64,000 bases of DNA from Bog-473 sp963788125 (GCA_963788125.1 CAWBFN010000002.1:1922001-1986000); one strand, 5' to 3'. Numbered from the stretch's first letter, positions 34,480 through 44,035 are shown. Made by a program: numbers and translations. The notes: a model not told the origin generated them from the letters alone.

Positions 34480-35304
34480 GTGACGGCGTTCAGTCTCAAG
34501 GACGGCGCCATTGACGCTTGGGTAAACCCCAATACGGGTTTGCCGCCCGCTCGGGCGGCGGAGGTCTTCTACTTGTTTCCAGCTATGCGAGAACGAGTTG
34601 AGCGAGGAACCTCACTTGAGCAGCTCATCGATGAGATGGACGAAGCCGGCGTTGCGAAGGCATTGCTTTGCTCGGGGTATGGCGGGGCCGACAATATCGA
34701 CTGGGTCCGCAAGGCGGTTGCCAGCTATCCGGACAGATTCGCTAGTTCGGCGGTGGTGGATCCGAGGAAGGGTATGGCCGCCGTAAGGTTGGTTGAGGCT
34801 TTGACCCATAACGATGGATGCCGCCTCGTTCGTATGCTTGCGCTCGAGACGGAGATCCCTTACAACGACGCTCGGTACTACCCGGTCTATGCCAAATGTG
34901 CAGAGTTGGGGGTGCCTGTCGGGTTGAACGTCGGCATTCCCGGACCGATGGTTCCGGCCAAGTATCAGGATCCCTTGGCGGTCGACGAGGTATGCGCCTT
35001 CTTCCCTGAGCTCACCGTCGTCCTACAGCACGGCGGAGAGCCCTGGGTCGATCTTTGCGTGAAGCTCATGGTCAAGTACCCCCGCCTCTACTACATGAGC
35101 TCAGCCTTCGCCCCGAAGTACATTCCAAAGGCAATCATCGATTTTGCCAACACCCGCGGCGCTGATCGAGTGATGTACGCGAGCGACTACCCATTGCTCT
35201 CCCTATCGCGCTGCATGGAGGAGGCGGTTAGGTTGCCGTTCCGCGACCAGGAACGCTTCGACAGGTTCATATCCGGCAATGCCCACGCACTGTTCTTCAG
35301 TTGA
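34480..35304 (+). CDS. amidohydrolase-2-like protein lacking the N-terminal DxH
   Basis: This 274-residue protein is shorter than its relatives in the window. It starts TAFSLKDGAIDAWVNPNTG, so the metal motif Asp-x-His reads Asp-x-Trp. The other ligand regions are present: LQHGGEPWVDL (His) and MYASDYP (Asp). SLEQLIDEMDEAGVAKALL and PDRFASSAVVDPR are standard. A barrel with fewer metal ligands, as in metal-poor decarboxylase-like members, is possible. The GTG (34480) has a weak ribosome site; the upstream in-frame part is not protein-like. It is followed at 113 bp by the next gene. Confidence 0.82.
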   Translation: MTAFSLKDGAIDAWVNPNTGLPPARAAEVFYLFPAMRERVERGTSLEQLIDEMDEAGVAKALLCSGYGGADNIDWVRKAVASYPDRFASSAVVDPRKGMAAVRLVEALTHNDGCRLVRMLALETEIPYNDARYYPVYAKCAELGVPVGLNVGIPGPMVPAKYQDPLAVDEVCAFFPELTVVLQHGGEPWVDLCVKLMVKYPRLYYMSSAFAPKYIPKAIIDFANTRGADRVMYASDYPLLSLSRCMEEAVRLPFRDQERFDRFISGNAHALFFS

Positions 35305-35417
35305 ATGCCGGCAGTCCAACTCCTTCTCTTTGGATTCCCCGGCGCTTGTCGGCATTGTATTGACAATGGTCCCATTCAATACGCCTAGCGATGGCTGGTC
35401 TTGGGAAAGGAAGGGCT

Positions 35418-37133
35418 ATGGGCGACCTCCTGGTACGCAGTGGACGAATTGTGGATGGGACTGGGGGTCCAGCCTTCGAGGGTGACGTGCGCGTCAGAGG
35501 TGGTGTGATTGTCGAGGTCGGCCACATGCTCACGGCCGATGGTGACCCGGTCCTCGACGCCGACGGCGCATATGTCACGCCTGGGTTCATCGATGTGCAC
35601 ACGCACTACGACGGGGCGATGTGGTGGGACCGGAGTCTCGACCCGTCACCGCTGCATGGTGTCACTACCGTGGTAACCGGCAATTGTGCCATCTCCTTGG
35701 CCCCCGTGACGGCCGGCGACCGCGCCTCGCTGGTCGACATGTTCTGTTTCATCGAAGACATACCCGTACCCGCGGTCGCCGACGCAGTGCCGTGGACATG
35801 GTCGTCTTGGGCCCAGTACCGCGATGCTTTCAATCAACGCGGTGCGAGCTGCAACATTGCTCCCCTAGTGGGTCATAACAATCTTCGTATGACCGTCCTC
35901 GGCGAAGAGTCCTTTGACCGGGAGGCGGACGAGCAGGAACGCGCCTCCCTGAGCGATCTGCTGGTTGAATGCATCGAAAGCGGAGCGTTCGGCGTGTCGT
36001 TGAGCTTCGTCGACAGTGACAGCAAGGGACGGAGAGTCCCCAGCCGGCAGGCCGGGATGGAGGAGCGATCTGATATCGCCGCAGCGTTGGCGCAGGTAGG
36101 TCGGGGCATCGTCCAGTACGTACCACGGTTCATGCGGACCGACGGTTATCTGAAAGACATTGAAAGGGTCGATTCAACGTGCCGTGGCAACAGGATTCCC
36201 AACACGTTCGCGCCCCTGCATGCGCAGCGCCGTTCCCGAGACACGACCGACGCCGTTTTGGATCGGACCCGCGCCCTTCGCGCCGAAGGATCGCAGGTGT
36301 GGCCCCAAGTGTCGCCACGCGCCGGTTTGGACACCTGGGTGGTGTTCGATGGATCGGCGCTGCTCTTCGCCGGTATGCCTGCATGGGCGGAGATGAGCCA
36401 GACGGTCGGAGCCGACAAGGCTGCGCTTCTCACAGATCCGGCCTGGAAGGAGCGGGCACGCTACGACTGGGAAAGTCCCATCTTCACGTTGTTTCCCAAG
36501 CATGAGCTCTCCGAGTTGCTTGTGAGCGAAGTGGTCAACCCCGATCTTGTCCGCTTCCAGGGCCGTGCTTTTTCCGAAGTACTGGCGGCCTGGCCGGGTC
36601 ATCCGGCCGATGTGCTCGCCCGCTGGGTGCTCGAGACCAACGCTCAGCCGTGCCTGGTTAAGCGAGGAACGGCAGACGCTGACTTTGACTACTTAGGGGC
36701 CTTGCTCAACGAAGAGGGAACGCTCGTGGGCGGCAGCGACGCCGGTGCCCATGGGCTCCTGTTCTGTGGAGCCGGCGATACAACCCTCCTGCTCACCCGC
36801 CACGTTCGTGAGCGCGGCGATCTAACTCTAGAGCGCGCGGTGCACAAGCTGACGGGCCTCGCGGCTCGCACCTTCGGCCTCCATGACCGCGGTGTCATCG
36901 CCCCCGGCGCAGCCGGGGATCTCACAGTCTTCGCCCTAGACGAACTGCAATACGAGACTGAACGGCTTGTCGGCGATATGCCCGGTGGGGCCAGGCGGTT
37001 CACTCGGCCCTCGGGGGGTTACCGGGCAACGGTCGTCGCAGGTTGCATGACCCAATGCGACGGCTCGCCTACGGGTGCCACTCCCGGGCTGATGCTGCAC
37101 TCCGGCCTGTCGGCGACACAAGCTCACTCGTAG
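35418..37133 (+). CDS. D-aminoacylase-like amidohydrolase (amidohydrolase-3)
   Basis: The 571-residue protein has MGDLLVRSGRIVDGTGGP, TPGFIDVHTHYDGAMWWD (His-x-His), VTTVVTGNCAISLAP and GGSDAGAHGLLFCGAG with a late metal Asp, and the C-terminal LTVFALDELQ sandwich. It is a paralogue of the gene at 26201 with moderate similarity. AAGGAAGGG precedes ATG 35418. Genes for an SMP-30 lactonase (25 bp on) and a crotonase follow closely, so the three probably form an operon acting on one compound. Confidence 0.9.
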   Translation: MGDLLVRSGRIVDGTGGPAFEGDVRVRGGVIVEVGHMLTADGDPVLDADGAYVTPGFIDVHTHYDGAMWWDRSLDPSPLHGVTTVVTGNCAISLAPVTAGDRASLVDMFCFIEDIPVPAVADAVPWTWSSWAQYRDAFNQRGASCNIAPLVGHNNLRMTVLGEESFDREADEQERASLSDLLVECIESGAFGVSLSFVDSDSKGRRVPSRQAGMEERSDIAAALAQVGRGIVQYVPRFMRTDGYLKDIERVDSTCRGNRIPNTFAPLHAQRRSRDTTDAVLDRTRALRAEGSQVWPQVSPRAGLDTWVVFDGSALLFAGMPAWAEMSQTVGADKAALLTDPAWKERARYDWESPIFTLFPKHELSELLVSEVVNPDLVRFQGRAFSEVLAAWPGHPADVLARWVLETNAQPCLVKRGTADADFDYLGALLNEEGTLVGGSDAGAHGLLFCGAGDTTLLLTRHVRERGDLTLERAVHKLTGLAARTFGLHDRGVIAPGAAGDLTVFALDELQYETERLVGDMPGGARRFTRPSGGYRATVVAGCMTQCDGSPTGATPGLMLHSGLSATQAHS

Positions 37134-37158
37134 AGCTGACGCGGCGACGACACCCACT

Positions 37159-38103
37159 GTGACCGTCGACTTCGAGATCGTTGCCTCCGGGCTCCAGTTC
37201 CCCGAAGGACCAATCGCGCTGTCCGACGGCTCAGTGCTCCTTGTCGAAATCGCCAGAGGGACACTGTCGCGCATAGAACTCAACGGTGCCGTGACCGTCG
37301 TTGCTGAATGCGGCGGCGGTCCAAACGGTGCCGCCATCGGCCCCGACGGCGCCGTCTATGTCTGCAACAACGGCGGGCACAACTTCCTCAGCGACGCCGA
37401 CGAATATCTCATCCCCCTAGCGAATCAGCCCAACGACTACGTCGGCGGCAGCATTCAACGCGTCGATTTAGAAACAGGGCAAGTTACCACCCTGTACTCC
37501 GACTGCAACGGCTATGGCCTCCGCGGGCCAAACGATATCGTTTTCGACGCTGAGGGGGGATTCTGGTTCACCGATAGCGGCAAGACCCGAACCCGTGACC
37601 GCGACTGGGGCGGTGTTTACTACGCCCAGCCTGACGGCTCATCCATCACTGAGACGATCCATCCGCTCGACTCGCCCAACGGCATCGGCCTATCCCCGGC
37701 GGGCGATAGGCTCTACGTAGCCGACACGTCGACAGGCCGGGTGTGGTGGTGGGAGATAGGCGAACCAGGCATCGTCGATCACAAAGGTGTCATCGGCCGC
37801 GGCCGGCACCTACTCGCCGCACCTGCCGGCGCCCCATTCTTCGATTCCCTAGCCGTGGAAGCGAACGGCAACCTCTGCGTCGGCACCCTGTTCAACGGAG
37901 GGATCACTGTGATCCGACCGGATGGAACCACAGAGTTCGTATCCTTTCCGGACCGGCTGGTGACGAATATCTGCTTCGGCGGTGCCGACCTGAGGACCGC
38001 GTACATCACGCTCTCGTCACGGGGACAGCTCGCCCGGGTGAAGTGGCCCCGCCCTGGCCTCGGTCTGCAATGGAACTCAGCGTGCCGAGCGGCGATGTGC
38101 TAG
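37159..38103 (+). CDS. SMP-30/gluconolactonase family lactonase
   Basis: The 314-residue six-bladed beta-propeller protein has LQFPEGPIALSDG (Glu ligand), GPNGAAIGPDG, GPNDIVFDAEGGFWFTD (Asn ligand), SPNGIGLSPAGDRLYVAD and DSLAVEANGNLCV (Asp). These are the usual metal ligands of SMP-30 lactonases. It opens a lactone ring, often made by oxidation of cyclic compounds. GTG start; it is 25 bp after the amidohydrolase and 3 bp before the crotonase. No signal peptide. Confidence 0.92.
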   Translation: MTVDFEIVASGLQFPEGPIALSDGSVLLVEIARGTLSRIELNGAVTVVAECGGGPNGAAIGPDGAVYVCNNGGHNFLSDADEYLIPLANQPNDYVGGSIQRVDLETGQVTTLYSDCNGYGLRGPNDIVFDAEGGFWFTDSGKTRTRDRDWGGVYYAQPDGSSITETIHPLDSPNGIGLSPAGDRLYVADTSTGRVWWWEIGEPGIVDHKGVIGRGRHLLAAPAGAPFFDSLAVEANGNLCVGTLFNGGITVIRPDGTTEFVSFPDRLVTNICFGGADLRTAYITLSSRGQLARVKWPRPGLGLQWNSACRAAMC

Positions 38104-38106
38104 CAA

Positions 38107-38883
38107 ATGGCCGTGACGGCTGAAGAGAGCGCAGACAGCGGTGTCCCGCCACCCGGACACCCGGTGTTTGCCATGATCCGGGCCGAGGTGACCGAACGTA
38201 TCGGCTGGTTGACGCTTAACCGGCCGGAGCGTCGCAACGCGCTATCGCCGGACATGCTGACGGAAATCGTCGCCTGCCTGCAGGCCTGGGCGCAGAGCAC
38301 CTCCGTCAACGTCGTGGTGATAAAGGCCGAGGGGCCGCACTTCAGTGCCGGTCTCGACCGGGACTGGATCCAATCGGATTCGGCGGAAAAACGCCGCACC
38401 CTGCAGTTCGCCTCGAGCCGCTTCCACCGGGAGCTGTTCGAACTTCGCATCCCCTCCATCGCCATGGTGCACGGGGCAGCCGTTGGCACCGGGATGGACG
38501 TCGCCGTGCTATGCGACTTCCGTGTTGCCAGTGACGATGCAGTGTTCGGACATCCCGAGATCATCTCCGGCGGACCACCTCTCTTCACCCCCCTTCGATC
38601 CGTCGTCGGTGATGGCTGGGCCCGAGAGCTATGCCTGACCGGCAGGACGATCACCGCCGCGGAAGCGGAGCGGATCGGACTGGTGAACCACGTCGTCGAG
38701 CGGGCCCGGCTACTCGAGAAGACAACCGAGCTCGCCGTCCAGGTCGCGCGTGCGCCTCACGCTGCGCTGGTCACCACGAAATCCTTCTTCTACACCAACC
38801 CGGGCATCGACGCCTTCATCCATACCGAACACGACCAGCTATTCGAAACCGGACTAACTTTCCGCGAAGGGGACCGCCAGTAA
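38107..38883 (+). CDS. enoyl-CoA hydratase/isomerase family protein
   Basis: The 258-residue crotonase has AEGPHFSAGLDRDWI (oxyanion segment) and VHGAAVGTGMDVAVLCDFRVA. The second block differs from the common GGGxEL form (GTGMDV), so it may not be a simple hydratase. It begins MAVTAEESADSG and is separated from the lactonase by only 3 bp. Residues around 140-150 (HPEIISGGPPLF) are atypical too. The reaction on the CoA ester is unknown. Confidence 0.9.
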   Translation: MAVTAEESADSGVPPPGHPVFAMIRAEVTERIGWLTLNRPERRNALSPDMLTEIVACLQAWAQSTSVNVVVIKAEGPHFSAGLDRDWIQSDSAEKRRTLQFASSRFHRELFELRIPSIAMVHGAAVGTGMDVAVLCDFRVASDDAVFGHPEIISGGPPLFTPLRSVVGDGWARELCLTGRTITAAEAERIGLVNHVVERARLLEKTTELAVQVARAPHAALVTTKSFFYTNPGIDAFIHTEHDQLFETGLTFREGDRQ

Positions 38884-39237
38884 GCACGTTCTGGCAGCCG
38901 GCCTCGCCGGTAACAGGGTCTCGGGAACCCCCAACGGGAGCTTTGCGAATTTGGAGAAATGCAGTGACTGACTGCCCCTGTTGGCAACGTCAGGCACCCC
39001 ACTGAATCGGCTTCTGCAGCGAGCTCGGCAGGCGGTGGGCGGATCCGTCACCTCCACCAGAAGCCCAGGCCATCTGGGATTCTCCAGGTTTTCATTTAGT
39101 CCGACGTGACCTTTCGTGACCTTTTGTGACCCTATCGGTGACGAAAGCGACCATCCGCGAACGGGAAAGGGTCGTACTATTTCGACAGCGTAAAGTAGGA
39201 CCGTAGCGGAGGACTCCCAACGCCAGGAGGTTCACGG
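38884..39237. other. spacer with a phased repeat array
   Basis: The 354-bp gap before the dioxygenase gene holds no clear gene. It contains four GTGAC elements spaced by about one helical turn (39105-39142), a long-looped inverted repeat (GGCTTCTG and CAGAAGCC, 39009-39066) and AGGAGG before the next start. Confidence 0.55.
39105..39142 (+). promoter_or_regulatory. helically phased GTGAC array
   Basis: GTGAC occurs at 39106, 39116, 39126 and 39138, in the units CGTGACCTTT, CGTGACCTTT, TGTGACCCTA and CGGTGAC. Steps of 10, 10 and 12 bp put the elements on one face of the helix, about 100 bp before the dioxygenase start. This suits binding of a regulator to direct repeats. Confidence 0.45.
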
Positions 39238-40113
39238 ATGGTCGCTTTCAGATACGAGGAGTTACATCCAGCGGTGGGCGTCGAGATCGCCGGCCTTGAG
39301 CTGTCCAAGGAGCTGGACGCGGCGAGCGTCGGCACCCTGCGGGATCTGTTCGATCGCACTGGGCTCTTGCTTCTCCGTGACGTCGAACTCACCCCGCAGG
39401 ACCAGGCGTACCTCGTAGGAGTCCTCATCGGGGAGACCGCTCCAGCGGATCGGGCAGCGGCGTTGGGCCGAACCCACACATACGCCAACTACGTGACGAA
39501 TAAGGATGAGGACGGTTACGCTCGGTTCGGCGAGTTGCTGTTCCACTGCGACATGATGTGGGCGGAAACCCCGACGGAGGTCATATCGCTCTACGGCTAC
39601 AGAGTCGAGCCGCCGACGGTGCCGACCAGGTTCGCCAGCATGGCCCGTGCGCTAGAAACGCTGCCGGCCGACCTACGTTCGCGGGTCGCCGACCTCAGAG
39701 CCGTCCACGAGACTGGCCAGCAACGGCGGGGTGCCCACAAGGACCAGCTGGTCGTGCCACAACACGAAGTGCTCCGCTCGACCGTAAAGCCCGTGATCTG
39801 GCGCCATCCGAGAACGGGACGAGAACTGCTCTATACGTCGCAGCAGATGACCGCCCGTATCGAGGGGCTTGACCCGGTGGAGAGTGAGGCCCTGCTGGAC
39901 GAGCTGTTCGCCCACCTCTACCGACCGGAGGCCGTACTCGATCACGAGTGGCGGCAGGACGACGTGGTGGTATGGGACAACCTGGCCTTGCAGCACGCTC
40001 GAGGCAACGTGGAGATCGAAGGGCCCGAGCGCACGTTGCGCAAAGTAATCGGCCCGCTACCGACCGCGATGGGAATCGCCAAGCCGAAGATGGTGCGAGC
40101 CGGAGCGGAATGA
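39238..40113 (+). CDS. TauD/TfdA-family 2-oxoglutarate-dependent dioxygenase
   Basis: The 291-residue protein has FHCDMMW (His103-x-Asp105, iron), LLYTSQQ, and VVWDNLALQHARG with the distal iron His (about 253), then ERTLRKV with the oxoglutarate Arg. The N-terminal half (LHPAVGVEIAGLELSKELD) is typical of TfdA/TauD. It hydroxylates a substrate using Fe(II), O2 and 2-oxoglutarate; members remove sulfonate or ether groups. AGGAGG lies 6-8 bp before ATG. It is preceded by the phased GTGAC array. Confidence 0.92.
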   Translation: MVAFRYEELHPAVGVEIAGLELSKELDAASVGTLRDLFDRTGLLLLRDVELTPQDQAYLVGVLIGETAPADRAAALGRTHTYANYVTNKDEDGYARFGELLFHCDMMWAETPTEVISLYGYRVEPPTVPTRFASMARALETLPADLRSRVADLRAVHETGQQRRGAHKDQLVVPQHEVLRSTVKPVIWRHPRTGRELLYTSQQMTARIEGLDPVESEALLDELFAHLYRPEAVLDHEWRQDDVVVWDNLALQHARGNVEIEGPERTLRKVIGPLPTAMGIAKPKMVRAGAE

Positions 40114-40319
40114 CCGAACGAGATAGGCACCTGGGACGCGTGCCTCAGCGACCGCCATCGAGACCGTCGTGGGCCCGAACCCAACGGGTTGGTGGCATAC
40201 GCGGCGTCCAAGCGCGGAATGATGCGTGATAACTACTGGTCGGCAATGCTTGGACCGGAATCGCCTCCAACCCCCGGTCAGGAAGTTGTCGGAGGGGCTT
40301 TGAGTAGGGAGATTGCGTC

Positions 40320-41576
40320 GTGCAGACACGCCACCAGATCGTTATCTCGGCCGACGGGCATTGTGGCGCCCCGCTGTGGGACTACAAGCAGTATCTCGAT
40401 CGCCAATATCACGAGGAGTTCGATCCCTGGGCGAGGAGCTTCAATGACCCGTGGTCTGAAGAGTTGGACCAGGAGCGACCGATCAACAACCGATCGGGGG
40501 TGGCGTCCATGCGCGCACCCCTCAACTGGGATAGCCAACTTCGTCTTGACTACCTTGACGCACAGGGGATAGCAGCCGAGGTCCTGTTTCCCAACACCGT
40601 CCCACCCTTTTACCCCTCGGGGGTGCTCACCGCGCCGGGGCCCCGCAGCCCCGAAGAGTACGAGTTGCGGTTCGCCGGACTGCGGGCCCACAACCGGTGG
40701 CTTGCCGACTTCTGTGATCAGGCCCCCGATCGTCGAGCCGGCTTCGCCCAGATCTTCCTCGACGACGTCGATGACGCGATCGCCGAGGTCCGACGGGCTA
40801 AGGACGCGGGGTTGCGAGGCGTGTTGCTTCCGGGCGACCACGTTCTCAAGATGGCCAACCTCTACTACCCGCGGTACGAACCGCTATGGGCGGTGTGCGC
40901 GGAGCTCGACCTCCCGATCCATCGCCATGCTGCGGCGCCGACCGAGTCCTTCTACGAGGGCGGGAAGGCGTCACAGCTGGTTCATTTCGTCGAGATACAG
41001 TTCTACTCCGCACGCGCCATATCTCATTTGATCTTTTCGGGAGTCTTCGAGCGACATCCGGACCTGAAGTTCGTCACGACCGAGATCGCCGGAGCATCCG
41101 AACTGGCCCGCGATCTGGCGAAGATGGACATGATGGCCGGACTCCGTGATATGGGAACTGGGACACCCTTTTACGCGCACGTCAAGGACGCCCTCGAGGA
41201 GCTCACGCGCCTTCCGAGCGACTACTTCGCGTCCAACTGTTACGTAGGTGGACCGCACGATCTCCGTCAGGCGAAGGATGCGGGGATCCCGAATCTGATG
41301 TGGGGTGCCGACATACCCCATTCGGAGGGAACGGGTCCTTACACCCACGAGGCGCTCCGCGCCTCTCTGTGGGACCTTTCCGAAGCCGAGTTGGACCGGC
41401 TGCTTGCCACCACCGCTGCAAAGGTATACGGCTTCGATTTGGACAAGCTCCAGCTCGTGGCGGAGCATGTCGGACCGACCGTGGCCGAACTACAGACGAT
41501 GCTGCCGGCGAGTGCCAGACCAAAGTACCCAGAGGAGACGTACTGTTCGATATTCAGGGAGCCCCTCCATGCCTGA
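40320..41576 (+). CDS. amidohydrolase-2 family protein, SADGH type
   Basis: The 418-residue protein has VISADGHCGAP (Asp12-x-His14), IFLDDVDDAIAEVRRAKDAG, and MWGADIPHSEGTG with the late Asp. Middle blocks (LDAQGIAAEVLFPNT, LDLPIHRHAAAP) follow the family. The GTG has AGGGA upstream. Its N-terminal pattern is closer to the partial gene at 63383 than to the SDSHAG trio. The next gene, a CoA transferase, starts 81 bp after its stop. Confidence 0.88.
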   Translation: MQTRHQIVISADGHCGAPLWDYKQYLDRQYHEEFDPWARSFNDPWSEELDQERPINNRSGVASMRAPLNWDSQLRLDYLDAQGIAAEVLFPNTVPPFYPSGVLTAPGPRSPEEYELRFAGLRAHNRWLADFCDQAPDRRAGFAQIFLDDVDDAIAEVRRAKDAGLRGVLLPGDHVLKMANLYYPRYEPLWAVCAELDLPIHRHAAAPTESFYEGGKASQLVHFVEIQFYSARAISHLIFSGVFERHPDLKFVTTEIAGASELARDLAKMDMMAGLRDMGTGTPFYAHVKDALEELTRLPSDYFASNCYVGGPHDLRQAKDAGIPNLMWGADIPHSEGTGPYTHEALRASLWDLSEAELDRLLATTAAKVYGFDLDKLQLVAEHVGPTVAELQTMLPASARPKYPEETYCSIFREPLHA

Positions 41577-41657
41577 GGGCATGATCGAGATGCAAACCTG
41601 GCTACCCCGGGGGCCGACGACATGCACGCCGGGTGTGATCGGCACGAGCGTCGGTAG

Positions 41658-42779
41658 TTGACCGGCGCCGAACACCCGCTGCGAGGCATCCGGGTCCTCG
41701 ACCTGGGCCGATTCCCACCTTCCGCCTACTGCACGCGACTGCTCGCTCAGCAGGGTGCTGAGGTGTGCCGGGTGGACGCACCGGGGTCCGAACCGGCCAT
41801 GTTCGGGATCGGGACGGGTCTCGGTGCCGGTAAGCGATCGATAGCCCTCGATCCTCGTCACCCTCGTCGCAACGAGGTCCTCCGGAGGCTCTGTGAGTGG
41901 GCTGATGTGGTCGTCGAAAACAGCCGGCCCGGCGACCTCGACGAGCGCGGGTTCGGCTACCGGCAGGCGTGCCAGGACCACCCGGAGCTGGTGTGGTGTT
42001 CGATCACCGGGTTCGGCCAGGATGGGCCCTACGCCCTGTGGCCCGGGCACGACCTCACCTACACCGCTCATTCCGGGTTGCTCGGCGCGCTCGAGTCCGA
42101 AATGCCCTGGCACCCTCAGATGATGCTGTCCGTCCCGATGGGGGCCGTGATGGCGGTGGTCGGTATCGTCTCAGCGCTCTATTCCCGGCATGCGACCGGA
42201 CAGGGGTGCCAGCTCGACATCAGCCTCTCCGAGTCAGCCACATGGGTCTTGTCGGGGTTCGACGCCCTGATCAACGGCAGCGGGTTCAGCATTCCCTCGT
42301 CACCCGACCGGCGCCTCTATCGGTGCGGCGACGACCGCCACGTGAGCGTGGCCGCGGCAGATCCTCGTTCGTGGGAAGCGCTCTGCACGGGTCTCGGTCT
42401 GGACGACCTGGCCACGCGCAGGATCACGGTGGATGAATGGCCGGAGACAACTGGACGCCTGGCCGAAGTGTTCTTGCGACGATCCGCCGATGAGTGGGTG
42501 GCCGACCTCGGTCCTCGCGGTGCGGCCGTTGGCCCGGTCAACTTCGGTTCTGACTTGCTGGCCGATCCGCAGGTCCGGGCCCGAGGCAGTCTGGTCGACG
42601 TCGACGGCGTGGTGGTTCCGGCCAATCCGATCCGCACCGGCTCGGATACGGATGGCAGTGGTCAAGGTCCTGTTGGAGTCCCGGCCGTGGGAGAGCACAC
42701 CCGGTTGGTCCTGCTGGCGGCCGGCTTCAGCTCGGCAGAGGTTGATCGCCTTGTAGGCGAGGGTGTGGTGAGCGAGTGA
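41658..42779 (+). CDS. CaiB/BaiF family CoA transferase (AMACR-like)
   Basis: The 373-residue protein has LRGIRVLDLGRFPPSAYC, LLAQQGAEVCRVDAPG, DVVVENSRPGDLDERGFG and PGHDLTYTAHSGLLGAL. The GHDxxYxAxSG block is typical of 2-methylacyl-CoA racemases and close relatives. The start is a TTG (41658) that overlaps the stop of a 30-codon frame read from the end of the previous gene, suggesting coupling. Its stop overlaps the next gene by 4 bp (GTGA). It would epimerise or move CoA on a branched acid. Confidence 0.9.
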   Translation: MTGAEHPLRGIRVLDLGRFPPSAYCTRLLAQQGAEVCRVDAPGSEPAMFGIGTGLGAGKRSIALDPRHPRRNEVLRRLCEWADVVVENSRPGDLDERGFGYRQACQDHPELVWCSITGFGQDGPYALWPGHDLTYTAHSGLLGALESEMPWHPQMMLSVPMGAVMAVVGIVSALYSRHATGQGCQLDISLSESATWVLSGFDALINGSGFSIPSSPDRRLYRCGDDRHVSVAAADPRSWEALCTGLGLDDLATRRITVDEWPETTGRLAEVFLRRSADEWVADLGPRGAAVGPVNFGSDLLADPQVRARGSLVDVDGVVVPANPIRTGSDTDGSGQGPVGVPAVGEHTRLVLLAAGFSSAEVDRLVGEGVVSE

Positions 42780-44035
42780 GCGCAGACGCCACCGACCCTC
42801 ACCTGTCGCCGAGTGAGGAGCTGGACCGTCTGATCGACGCCGGGCGCCTGCCCTCGGCCGGGCTGATGGATCAGGCCCTGCGCAACGCCGCGAATGAAGG
42901 TGGCCACCTCGATGCGACCGTCGTCAGGGGGCTCTGTCAGCATTTGGAGGAGAGCGCCCAGTTGATTGCGGACCATCCATTGACCCAAGGAGGGATCGAT
43001 CGGACCGACGCCTTCCGCTACCTGCTGTCGCTCACGGCCTTCGCAATCGATTGGGGCATCCTCAGCGGGGACCCGTTGGCGCCGATGTTCTCTCCTGCCT
43101 ATCCTGCCCACCGCTTGGACTGGGGTGCCGCCAACCCCGACGGGGTATATCGCAAGGTGCTTGTCCGCGACGATTGCGCGTATGTGATTCGCGGCCGGAT
43201 CGGCAACGCCCGGTACTTCAGCCTGGACTTCCGGCCCACCTCCCACAACGAGACCGTGACACCTGCCGAACTGAACCTCGACGCGGAAGGCCGCTTCGAG
43301 ATGTACGTCGGTGGTCGCGAGCAGGGTCGCTGGTGGCCGATGCACGCGGGCACCCACGCGATCGTCACGCGGGAGTTCTTCGACAATTGGGCCGGAGCTC
43401 GCAAGGCCCAACTCAGAATCGACCGTGTCGACGGGCCGGATCGGCCACATCGCGGCGACGAGTCAGATCGGATCGCCGCCGCATTCGAGGTGATCGGTCG
43501 ATGGATCTTGGAGGGTGGGGTTCGCTACTGGCTGGAGCACTCGACCGACATCCTCACACGGTCCGAGAATGCCTTCCTCGGTGAGTTCCGTAGAGGGGAG
43601 ACCAAGCTTCCTGTCGTGTGCCCTGGCGCTTGGCGCCTCGCTCCGGACCAAGCGCTGCTCATTGAGCTGCCCGATCCCCAGGCGACCTACTGGGGACTTC
43701 AGGTCGCTTCATCACTTGTGCACACCCTCGACTACTCAAAGGCTTTGACCAGCTTCAACAACGCCCAGGCTCATCAGGATCCAGACGGGACCTACCGGTT
43801 CGTGCTCGCCCACGAGGATCCGGGTGTCTATAACTGGTTGGATACCGGAGGTCTGCACTACGGAGCCCTCTTCCTGAGGTGTTATGAGGCGAAGTCCCCA
43901 TCGGCGCCAAGGACGACCTTGACCAACTTCGCTGAACTGCACCAGGTGGTCCGTGGGGAGCGCCTCTCGACCGAGGAGCGCAGAGCACAGATCGGCGAGC
44001 GCCGCGAGGGAGTGGCGAGGTTGTTGTGCGACTGA
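42776..44035 (+). CDS. DUF1214-like protein
   Basis: The 419-residue protein has NPDGVYRKVLVRDDCAYVIR, GNARYFSLDFRPTSHNE, and the late block LLIELPDPQATYWGLQ. These recall the DUF1214 domain, whose members have no firm biochemical role. No membrane or signal segment is seen. The GTG start overlaps the CoA transferase stop, so the two are co-translated and likely act in one step or path. It is convergent with the sulfotransferase (15 bp). Confidence 0.62.
   Translation: MSADATDPHLSPSEELDRLIDAGRLPSAGLMDQALRNAANEGGHLDATVVRGLCQHLEESAQLIADHPLTQGGIDRTDAFRYLLSLTAFAIDWGILSGDPLAPMFSPAYPAHRLDWGAANPDGVYRKVLVRDDCAYVIRGRIGNARYFSLDFRPTSHNETVTPAELNLDAEGRFEMYVGGREQGRWWPMHAGTHAIVTREFFDNWAGARKAQLRIDRVDGPDRPHRGDESDRIAAAFEVIGRWILEGGVRYWLEHSTDILTRSENAFLGEFRRGETKLPVVCPGAWRLAPDQALLIELPDPQATYWGLQVASSLVHTLDYSKALTSFNNAQAHQDPDGTYRFVLAHEDPGVYNWLDTGGLHYGALFLRCYEAKSPSAPRTTLTNFAELHQVVRGERLSTEERRAQIGERREGVARLLCD

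Noticed and set aside
41569..41661. 30-codon frame bridging the amidohydrolase end and the CoA transferase TTG start
   Set aside because: It has an AGGGAG site, but the length and sequence give no protein evidence; probably only translational coupling.
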